The notes below the pieces were generated by a model. It was not told where the DNA came from. It did not search any database and was given only the letters and a program-made list of their open reading frames with translations. From contig JADGIZ010000692.1 in the NCBI GenBank assembly GCA_027604665.1, forward strand, positions 1 through 10,063: 10,063 bases of DNA, in the 5' to 3' direction. A program made the translations under genes and the position numbers. Each line of letters opens with the position of its first letter. Positions within the stretch are counted from its first letter, which is position 1. The DNA is from Polyrhizophydium stewartii. Taxonomy: Eukaryota > Chytridiomycota > Chytridiomycetes > Rhizophydiales. Below are positions 1 through 7,300 of the stretch, piece after piece.

Positions 1-1240
1 GCTGCGCAGCAAGGACACGCGCAAGCTGGTGTCGTGTATGATCCGCCGGCCGTTCCGGCTGCTGCTGCCCATCATGTTCATCATGCTGCTCGACTACTTT
101 GTGATGAAGTGGGGTGCGAGCTCGCCTGGAGTCGGCGCGCAGCGCTCGGTGCCACGGCAGCGATGCACCGGCTGACACTTGCGATGCGACACTCGCTGCA
201 ACAGAGAAGATCGGCAGCATCTGGGAGATCGTCACGACGCCAGTGTGGTTTCTGGCAAGTCCTGTGCCAAGCAGATGCCGCTCGATCAGCAAGCGACGGC
301 AGCGCTGACACTTGCGCACGCGCAGTTTGACGACGGCCCGTTCCCGCACGTCACAGGCGTCGTGTGGACGCTGCAGCACGAGTTCCTTTGGTCGAACCTG
401 CTGTACATGTTCACGTTTGTGCTGCTCGCGTTCGACGGCAACGACAAGGCACGCAATGTGATCCTGATCGGCTCGTTTGCATGGTTCCAGGTCACGCACT
501 CGTGGATGACGCACTTTCTTGCCGGGCTGTTCATTGCCGATCTCGCGCAGCACGGGCACATCAGGCGGTACACGCAGTGGCGCTTCTCGCCGATTGTGAC
601 GGCCGCGCTCGTGCTCGCGTCGGCCGTCGTTGCGTTCCGGTTCTCGTTCTGGAAGCTCGGCGACACGATCGACGCGGCGGTGCGGTCGCACCAGGTGCAG
701 AAGGGCAAGCAGGGCGTCAGCGGCCACTTTTGGCAGGAGAACTTTGTGGTGTTTCTGTTCAGCTTTGCGGTCATGTTTGCGCTCGAGACGTCGCGGTGGA
801 TGCAGGCCGTGTTCTCGCTGTCTGTGTTCCGGTTCCTGGGCCACGTGTCGTTCAGCATGTACCTGATTCATCCATACATCATCAAGTACCTGCGGTGGCT
901 GACCGAGTACAACCGCGAGTGGATGGGCAAGTCGCATGCGACGGACTCGATCACCATCCTGATCAACATGGCCGCGGTGCTGGCGGCCGGATACGCGCTG
1001 ACGCCGCTTGTGGACGACGCGAGCATCGCGGTTGGCCGCTGGGTCGAGACGGTCGTTGTCGAGCAGCCGTGGTCGGTTGCGGCCGTCCGAGCGTGGGTCC
1101 GCCGCCTGCCGATCCACGCGCTCAAGTGGGCACGGCCGCGTGTCGAGTTTGTGCGCGGCGTCATTGACCGGCTGTCGGCGCAGCTCGAGTACCAGCCGGT
1201 GCCGGCGGCAGCGGCAGGCAAGGCCGCGGCCGAGGCGTGA
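1..1240 (+). CDS. Acyltransferase family 3 membrane protein, 5'-partial; join(<1..113,205..254,326..1240), reading from base 2
   Basis: Likely an integral membrane O-acyltransferase of the acyltransferase-3 family (OafA/NodX-like, Pfam PF01757), which moves acyl groups onto sugars or other acceptors; the substrate cannot be told here. Visible: a basic RRPFR followed by a hydrophobic helix (about 47-112), VVWTLQHEF at 359-385, FLAGLFIADLA near 512-547, hydrophobic helices near 593-650 and 728-790, the family-typical FLGHVSFSMYLIHP at 833-874, and a last helix near 946-1010 ending in a PLVDDASIAVGRW-type tail. TGA is at 1238-1240. The start and the N-terminal catalytic His region lie left of the window. 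Two frame changes are explained by introns 114-204 and 255-325; the spliced fragment is about 358 aa. The second donor is uncertain. Ala-rich C-terminus. The family call is firm; exon 2 borders are inference. Confidence 0.8.
114..204 (+). other. Spliceosomal intron in the acyltransferase gene (91 nt)
   Basis: The frame of the RRPFR helix must change to reach the KIGSIWEIV segment. Donor GTGCGA at 114 follows TGGG, a CTGAC branch-point candidate sits near 172-176, and the acceptor CAACAG ends at 204. The intron splits a codon after its first base (G|AG), giving the junction VMKW-EKIGSIW. It matches the GTGCG donors of other introns in this window. RNA evidence would be needed to confirm it. 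Confidence 0.65.
255..325 (+). other. Probable intron in the acyltransferase gene, GC-AG type (71 nt), donor uncertain
   Basis: The frame of SIWEIVTTPVWFL must change to that of FDDGPFPHVTGVVWTL. The acceptor GCGCAG ending at 325 is preceded by a CTGAC branch candidate near 305-309, so the 3' end looks good. The best-matching phase-0 donor is CTG|GCAAGT at 255, a GC-type site. Alternatives in the same phase are GTGTGG at 243 (83-nt intron) and GTGCCA at 264 (62-nt intron). Confidence 0.5.
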
Positions 1241-1413
1241 GCGAGCGAGTTGGCGACATTGGATGACGGCGAAGGCCACAACAAAGACACATGTTTTATT
1301 CGATCTTGCGAGCACCACGCCGCGGGCATGCGTGCGCGCATCTAATGAGGAGCGTGCCGACTGCTGTGCACATCTGGTGCGGAGCACATCCAGCGCCGAG
1401 CGAGCCGCGCCGC
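1241..1413. other. Convergent 3' intergenic region
   Basis: This 173-nt spacer separates the stop of the plus-strand acyltransferase from the stop of the minus-strand 2H protein. Both 3' UTRs must share or overlap it. No AATAAA is seen on the plus strand for the acyltransferase; one is present on the minus strand. Confidence 0.7.
1295..1300 (-). terminator. AATAAA polyadenylation signal for the 2H phosphoesterase gene
   Basis: The minus strand reads AATAAA here (TTTATT on the plus strand), a little over 110 nt past the stop codon at 1414-1416. This is a plausible 3'-UTR length for a fungal gene. It lies about 55 nt beyond the stop of the convergent plus-strand gene. Confidence 0.55.
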
Positions 1414-2219
1414 TCACACGCGGCGAGCGGGCAGGATGTTGGCGAAGCAGGTTGCGTAAGTCTTGTAGGCATGGTCCTCGGGGAACCAGTCGTTGGTCTC
1501 GAAGCCCAGCGTGATGTGCGGGTAGAAGCCGGCGATATAGTCAAAGTTGGACGGGTCGCCGCCCTTGGCGATGTATGCCTTCTGCACCTCGCGGCGGATG
1601 GCATACAGGCCCGGCGAGTCGACGAGGATGTTGTAGACGAACGTGCGCTTGCCGACGGCCGGCGACGTGGCGGCCGTGACGACCTGCGACTGGCGCGCGA
1701 CGCACACAGGGCGGAACGGCGTGGACTGCAGGTTGTGCTTGAGCACGATGGCCTCGACCTCCTCGATGGTGAGCGCATTCTTGATGGCGAACAGGAACTC
1801 GGGCGGCGTGATGACGGTGATGTGCGCCTCGCCGCGCGACGTCAGCGGGCCATACGTGGCGTTGAGCTGCTGGAAGATGGGCAGCACCGAGCCAAAGTCG
1901 ACCGTGAGCTGCACGTACGAGCCGTACTTGGCCGGGTCGCCGCGGTGCGGCTGGCGGGCGGCGGCAGCAGGGGCGGGGGGCGGAGCAGCGCGGCGGGGTG
2001 GGTCAGCACAAAAAAAGGCGTGCCGGCAGCCGCTGATGAGCCGCGCACCAGGTACGGGATGGAAGGCGCCGACAGCGTGAGGTTGGTGTTGAAGTAGTAC
2101 GTGTCCTTGAAGTGCGTCGACGCAGGCGCGGGCGGCACGCCGACGACGGCGTTGGAGCCGTACGACGCGGCGGCGGCGGCGGCAAAGGAGGCGACGGCAG
2201 CGACGGCAGAGACGAGCAT
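1414..2219 (-). CDS. Secreted 2H phosphoesterase-like protein; complement(join(1414..1950,2049..2219)), 235 aa
   Basis: Exon 1 starts at ATG 2219-2217 in good context (GCCGACATG) and encodes an Ala/Val-rich hydrophobic N-terminus (residues 1-20), a likely secretory signal peptide. Exon 2 carries two H-x-T motifs, AHITVITP (H100, T102) and YPHITLGF (H202, T204), about 100 residues apart. That pair is the hallmark of the 2H phosphoesterase superfamily (RNA ligase/cyclic phosphodiesterase-like fold), probably close to the fungal 'Swiss Army Knife' 2H group. Enzymes of this superfamily act on 2'-5' or 2',3'-cyclic phosphates; the substrate here is unknown. Two N-glycosylation sequons (N46-L-T, N87-A-T) fit secretion. 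The intron is phase 0, joining SIPYL to PHRGD. The family is inferred from motifs; catalysis and secretion are not shown. Confidence 0.78.
1951..2048 (-). other. Intron of the 2H phosphoesterase gene (98 nt)
   Basis: Read on the minus strand, donor CTG|GTGCGC begins at 2048 and acceptor CGCCAG ends at 1951. A T-run followed by GCTGACCC supplies a branch-point candidate. The length is not a multiple of three, so the intron explains why the signal-peptide frame and the catalytic-domain frame differ. Phase 0 on both sides. Confidence 0.7.
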
Positions 2220-2523
2220 GTCGGCGGGATGGCGGCCGAGGCGGGGCGGGGCCGCGGCGGGTTTTATTGCGGGCCGCAGGTCCCACGCCGCCGCAAATTT
2301 GCCGCGCGTCGCGGCCGCCAATCAGCGCCGGATCCGGCCGCACGTTGCCACCGCCGCACGAGCCAGCCGAGCCGCCGCGAAGCCACGGCACCAGCAGCGC
2401 AGTCACACACACACACACACGCAGCTGGGGTGGCAAGCTGCGTTCGTTGGATCACAACAAACAAACGAGCACACGCAGCTGCAAAGAGACCGCCGGTGCC
2501 TATATACAACGAGACGCCTTGCG
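2220..2523 (-). promoter_or_regulatory. Upstream region of the 2H gene, between it and eL8
   Basis: With the 16 nt between here and the eL8 stop, this is the 320-nt spacer between two tandem minus-strand genes. It must hold the 2H promoter and 5' UTR together with the eL8 3' UTR. An AATAAAA, TATA-like stretch on the minus strand (2268-2262) lies about 43 nt before the ATG. A TATATA (2501-2506) lies nearer the eL8 stop and may belong to its 3' end instead. A CA dinucleotide run is at 2404-2420. No RNA gene or further reading frame is supported here. Confidence 0.45.
2404..2420. repeat. CA/TG dinucleotide microsatellite
   Basis: A 17-nt uninterrupted alternating CA run on the plus strand, within the spacer upstream of the 2H gene. 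Such runs commonly vary in length between strains. Confidence 0.85.
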
Positions 2524-2529
2524 TTTATT
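2524..2529 (-). terminator. AATAAA polyadenylation signal for eL8
   Basis: The minus strand reads AATAAA about 11 nt after the eL8 stop codon (2542-2540). This is the canonical signal and implies a very short 3' UTR. TATATA some 20 nt further on may act as an auxiliary 3'-end element. Confidence 0.55.
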
Positions 2530-2539
2530 CTCGGTGCGA

Positions 2540-4230
2540 TCACACCTTGATCTCGCGGGCGGCAGCGCGGGCGCGCTTGGCCGTCACGTTGTTCGACTTC
2601 TGGCCCATGATGCCACCGCCCCAGGTGCGGCGGATCTCGTCCGACTTGTCGTTGAAGTTGGCCTTGACGGCGGCAACGAGGGCGGCCAGCTCGGCCTTGT
2701 CCTCGGGCTTGACCTCGGTGATGGCGAGGGCAGTGGCCGTCTTCTTGTGGACGACGGTGCCGAGACGCGACTTGCTCTTGACGATGCAGTACGGGATGCC
2801 CATCTTGCGGCAGAGGGCGGGCAGCCAGATCACGAGCTCAATGGGGTCGACGTCGTCGGCAATGACAACGAGCTGCGCCTTCTTGGCCTCGACAAGGGCG
2901 GCAATGTGGTTGATGCCGTACTTGACGAAGAGGGGCTTCTTGCCCTGGTCAACCTTCTTGCCGGCGGCGGCGGCCTCGGCGGCAGCGGTCAGGCGGGCCT
3001 TCTTCTCAATCTTGGTCTCGGGGCGGTACTTGTTGAGGAGCTTGAAGGCCTGCGTGGCCGTGTTCTTGTCCAGGGTCTTGGTGAACTGGTTGATCGCAGG
3101 GGGCACCTTGAGGCGCTGCTTGAGGATGGCCTTCTGGCGCTGCAGCTGGACGTACTCGGGGAACTTGACGAAGCGCGACAGGTTGCGCTTGGGGAGCACG
3201 TCCTGGCCAATGCCGAAGTTGCGGGGGCGCTTCTCGAAGAGCGGGTTGGCGACCTTCTTGGTCACCTTGGAGCCGCCCTTCTTGGCGATGGCGGGAGCGG
3301 GAGCGACCTTCTTGGCGGCAGCCCTGGGAGCCTGGGCGATGCGACGGCAAGGTCGGGGTTAGCAAACACCGACACCAACAACCTATGCTTGGAGCCACGG
3401 ATTGCCGCGGCAGAGGCAGCAGCGGCGGCCGCAGCAACAACGCAGTCCGCAAGCGGGCGTGCGTGCATGTATGCGGAGCGCTTGCATGCATGCCAACGGC
3501 AATGGTCATTGGACACGACATCTGGGCAGCAGGCCGCGAGGCCTCGCCCGACGCGATCCTAGATGCAGACGCCTGCATCCGCGCACGTCCGGCAACCACA
3601 ACGGGAGCCGGCCGAGCGCGGAGGCAGCGCAGCCACACGCAGCGCAGCCAAGAGGCGCAGACTGCGAACGGCCGCTTGCGTCTCTCCCCAGCACGACAAC
3701 CGCAAAAACGGCATCGTCGGCGGGGCAGATGGCGGCCACGTCACAGCGTCCAGGCGGCGGGGCGGTCTTGCCGAGCCAGCGGACAGTGGGGCACGCCGAG
3801 TGGAAGCATAGGATCATGGGAGACGCACGAGTGCGGAGCTCCTAGGGTGTCGTGACGATGCCGCTGCCGCCAGCCGACGCTCAGCGTCGTCGTGCACCCG
3901 GCCGCAGACCAGCGCAACGCCCGGGAGCGCAGCGCGGCCGCGTCGGGGCAGTCAGGCAGGCAGGGCACGTCGAGGCTGCTGCGAGAGAGGCCGTTGTCCA
4001 AAGAAACCAGAGCCGACGCAATCAATCAGGCGAGCCGGGCTGGCCGGCCGGCTGGTCGGTGGATGGATGCGCAGGCGCGCGCGCACGCACGCACGGATGC
4101 ACACATGCACGCTGCGCATCCGCACGAATGCGTGCATGCGCGGGGCGTGCGTCCATCCATCCATCCATCCGAGAGCCGGCCGACCGGCCTGTCCGCGGCG
4201 CCGTCAATGTCGAGCGGCGCGACGCACCAT
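2540..4230 (-). CDS. RPL8: 60S ribosomal protein eL8 (L7a/L8); complement(join(2540..3331,4228..4230)), 264 aa
   Basis: Large-subunit ribosomal protein eL8, an RNA-binding protein of the L7Ae superfamily that sits on rRNA near the 5.8S/25S region. Diagnostic stretches: [16 protein letters not shown] (about residues 30-45), [11 protein letters not shown], the L7Ae core [15 protein letters not shown] (154-168) and [20 protein letters not shown] (172-191), then [10 protein letters not shown]. Full-length for the family. The main exon opens after acceptor CGCCCAG at 3332 and reads [14 protein letters not shown]. An in-frame TAA lies just upstream inside a CTAAC branch-point motif, so the initiator must be in an earlier exon. 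The only ATG followed directly by GT between 3332 and 4230 is at 4230-4228 (ATG|GTGCGT), giving the expected N-terminus MAPRAAAKK. Identity is near certain; the first exon is inference. Confidence 0.88.
4042..4189. repeat. Large imperfect inverted repeat with short tandem repeats
   Basis: The left arm (about 4042-4080: GGCCGGCC, GGTCGG, GGATGGATGC, GGCGCGC) is matched in inverted order by the right arm (about 4140-4189: GCGCGGGGCG, repeated CCATCC, GCCGGCC, GACCGGCC). Nested inner pairs include ATGCACGC at 4105-4112 with GCGTGCAT at 4130-4137, and GGATGC at 4095-4100 with GCATCC at 4116-4121. In RNA it could fold into a long bulged hairpin inside the proposed eL8 intron. Confidence 0.6.
4152..4170. 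repeat. TCCA tetranucleotide repeat
   Basis: A 19-nt run of TCCA units, nearly five copies, in the right arm of the inverted repeat. GGATGGAT at 4061-4068 is its partial complement. Confidence 0.85.
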
Positions 4231-4340
4231 TTGGATGGAGTTGTGTGCGAGAAAAAATGGCAAGCGCGAATCGCTCAATATCACCAGCCCCCCTGAGGAC
4301 GTTTTTCACGCGGGGACTTACACAAACCAGAGCAAGTGGT
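4231..4340 (-). promoter_or_regulatory. Proposed eL8 5' UTR and promoter, with the 3' UTR of the Rco1-like gene
   Basis: Only 110 nt separate the Rco1-like stop from the proposed eL8 ATG. Read on the minus strand, the last 30 nt before the ATG hold CCATTTTTTCTCGC and then CACACAACTCCATCCAA. A pyrimidine-rich start region like this is typical of ribosomal protein genes. No TATA box or known ribosomal-protein promoter motif is evident. Promoter elements may extend into the end of the upstream gene. Confidence 0.45.
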
Positions 4341-7300
4341 TCATTCAAACTCCTCGGCCAGATCACGGCGCATCAGGACCATCGCAGCGAGATACTGCAC
4401 ACACGCACTCGAATCAGCTCCCGCGCCAGACGATCAATGGTGCACACAAGATGCAAGCTCACCTCCATTGACGTCTTGTCGACGCCAGCAAGCGTGCCGC
4501 TCAGCATGTCGGTCATCATCGGCGACTTGGGTGACTTGGCTGGCGCGGACACATGTGCGTCTGTCGCATCAACCGAGCCTGCCTCGCCCTTGTACCGCTT
4601 GTTGCGCTTTTCCTTTAGCCGCTCGTACGCAGCGCGAGCATCCGTCGTGAACGTGCAGTCGAACTCGGCAAACTTGGCAATCATCTGCGGCGCCGTCAGC
4701 TCGATGCCGCGCTGCTCGCCGCCGTGGTCGTCGACGCCCTGCGTGCGCCGGTACTTTGGCGTGTTCTCGGTAATCTCGCGGTCGCGCCGGGCCCGCACGC
4801 GCCGCAGAAAGTCGCCTTGAATGCGGCCCTCGGGAATCGCGAGCTCCACCGACTCGAGCAAATGCAGCAGCCCCATGTCCTGCCTCGCGCGCGCGTGCGC
4901 CATCGCGTCAAACAGGTCGTCCGTGACCGTGTCGTTGATGACCGACACAATGCCGTGGTTTGCGCTGTTGGTCGCCAGACGCGGCAGCGACAGGCCCGTA
5001 CTCATCATCTTTGGGCTGGTGTCGTCGCTGGCGTCGTCGTCATCGAAATCAACGTCTTCATCAACCGCAAACTCGTCGTCGTGCTCCGCGGGGTCGACCT
5101 TGACAACGGGTACGTCCATCTCCGAGATAGGCTCGCCGTTCGCGACATGGTGGTTACCGTTGGTAACCAGCGGCTCGGTCGGCGTCGCGCCGACAGAGAG
5201 CGCCCGTTCGCCGAGGTCCATATCCACCGATCCATTAGCGCGCGGCGGCGAAAGCGACTCGGCGCGCGGCCGCTTCTCGGGCTCGGCATCGGTCGCGCGC
5301 GGCGGGTCTGTGGCATCGCCCGTTGGTCGAGCGCGCTTGCGCGGCACAACCGATCGCTGGAGCCACCACGCTGTCGCGGGGTCCACCTGAGCTGCACTAA
5401 TGCGAGTGGTGGCCCCGGCAGGACCTGCGCCGATATCGTTGATGCCAATGCCGAGCAAGCTGTAGATGCTGCGGCGCTCGGCCTCCAGCGGCTCAGGCTC
5501 GCCATCCCAGTCCGAGTCCGAGTCGTCGGCGGCCTCAATCGGGATCCAGACGCGGTCCGACTTGCTGACAACGTCGTCCGGATTTGCCGTCGCCTGCACC
5601 ACCGTCTTGCGCGAGGTGCGCCGCCGCTCGGGAATCACCCAGTCGGCGTGGCACGGGCACATCCACTTGTTGCGGATCACAAGGTGCTTGGTGCCGTCGA
5701 GCAAGCCCGGGTCAACCGCACGCAGCGCGCGGTCGAACGGCTTGAGATCGCCCTTTTCCGTCATGCGCAACTGCCCGCCGTTGAGCATGTCCAGCGGCGA
5801 GTCGCACCACACTTCTGCCTTGGTCTCGAGCCACTCGGTCGTGTCAATGACCTCTTGCGACGAGGACCGCAGCTCGAGCGGCACTGCCGTGAGCGGCGGC
5901 GTAAGGCAGTCGAGATGCCAGTAGAGCGGGCAATAATCGCACTTGATCAGCTCGGACCGCTGCGTCTGGAGGGTCGTCTGGTTGGTGCCGGCCTCGTGCG
6001 GTTGCGGCACAGAGTACGACCCAAGGAACGACGTCTGGCTGATCCGTAGCCCCGTCTTGCGGCATCCGTGGCAGAACTCTAGCGGCCGCTCGTTCTCGAG
6101 CAGGCCAAGCTTGCTCGCTAGATCTTGCATGCGCTCCTCGAGGCCTGGCCCCATCAGGCCGAGCGCGCTTGACGCGGCGGACGCCGTGGCGTTGGCCGCC
6201 GCCGCCGTTGTCGTTCCGGGCGTGAGCGCCATGCCCAAGCCAGCGCCTTGCATCGCAGCGGCCAGCGCCGCGGCATTGCGCTCGCCCGAGACAGCCAGAT
6301 CCGGCGGCGTCGCGAGCGCGGCCAAGCCGTGCGGGCCATTGACGCCGTACCAGCGGGCCAGGCCGCGCGGGAGCTTGATCGGTGCCGCGACCGCCGAGAC
6401 ATCCGTCTTGCGCAAGTCAATGAGGTTGCCGGTGACAGGGTGTGCAATCACATCGTCAAAGAGGCATTGCAGCCTGGTCGGCAACTGGAACGCGCGCGGG
6501 TTCATCGAGTTGACAAGCTCAATGAGTGCGCGCATCGGGCCGACACGGCGGCCACGGCCGCGGCCGCGTCCACCGCCGTACCGCGTCGTCGACTGACCGC
6601 GCGTGCGTCGGCCCTCGGACTCGCGCGTGCAGATCCGGCACTGCCAGAATCCTTCTGGCACATTGTTCCTGGTGAAGCCCTCTGGGACGCACGAGAAGTG
6701 GAACACGCGCGGGCACGTGTCGCAGCACAGGAGCTCGCCCTTGCCTAAGCATGCCGAGCAGTTGTCCTGGCTGCCACGCTGGGGGACACGCGGGTCAGTG
6801 TTACGCCATTTGTGCAACCCACGCGGAGCAACCATCGGATCCTCACCTGGCGCTTGCGAGCAGTCCACGGCTGGCCAGTCGGCGCAGATTCAGACCCGAG
6901 CGGCCTGCGTGCGCCTCCGGGAGACGGCGCCAGGAAGCCGTCGGCATCGACTTGGTTACCAGACTGTGACGATGCCGCCGACGCGGGCAGAAGAGACGAC
7001 GAGAAGGTTGGTGTTCCATCCGCCGATCCCGCGAAGCGACGAGCTTGGCGAATCGCGGCCAGATCGCCGCTGAGCTGCTCCTCGGTGTACTGGCTCGCAT
7101 GCGTGGCGCGCGTGCGGAACGGGTTGGAGAGACCGCCTCCCCTCCCGCGGCCGCGGCGAGACGGCGCGTACACCTCCTGCCCGGGGACCACGCCGTTGGC
7201 CGGCAGGGTCGGCGACGAACCACCGCCGAGGCGCCGCGACGCGCGGAGCGCCGAGTGGCCGCCTGAGCCGTCGTCTGCGTCCATGGCATCGCGCATGTGG

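Larger units (their letters stand above)
3332..4227 (-). other. Long first intron of eL8 (896 nt), inferred
   Basis: On the minus strand the donor GTGCGT follows the ATG at 4228, and the acceptor CGCCCAG ends at 3332. A GCTAAC branch-point match lies about 30 nt before the acceptor. Inside are an imperfect palindrome (4042-4189), GCAC- and TCCA-type short repeats, GCATGCATGCA near 3484, and a second good-looking acceptor ending at 3979 after a pyrimidine-rich stretch. No gene is convincing inside it. I looked for a box C/D snoRNA, because vertebrate RPL7A introns host them, and saw no clear C and D boxes. Confidence 0.55.

Noticed and set aside
364..1167. 267-aa alternative plus-strand frame in the acyltransferase exon
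   Set aside because: The overlapping frame has the acyltransferase helices and the FLGHVSFSMYLIHP motif; this one is an Arg/Ala/Val-rich shadow.
2267..3562. 431-aa plus-strand open frame antisense to eL8
   Set aside because: It mirrors the eL8 coding exon in a GC-rich genome; its Leu/Gly/Val-rich sequence shows no domain, while eL8 on the other strand is unmistakable.
3332..4227. Intron-hosted box C/D snoRNA in eL8
   Set aside because: Vertebrate RPL7A introns host snoRNAs, but I saw no convincing RTGATGA box C paired with a CTGA box D and terminal stem; only near-matches such as TGATTGATT.
3852..4820. 322-aa plus-strand open frame across the eL8 intron, spacer and Rco1-like 3' end
   Set aside because: It crosses low-complexity intron sequence and both antisense coding ends; composition is Arg/Ala/Ser noise with no domain.
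4724..6049. 441-aa plus-strand open frame antisense to the PHD protein
   Set aside because: It is the complement of strongly biased codons of the Rco1-like exon and shows no recognisable motif.
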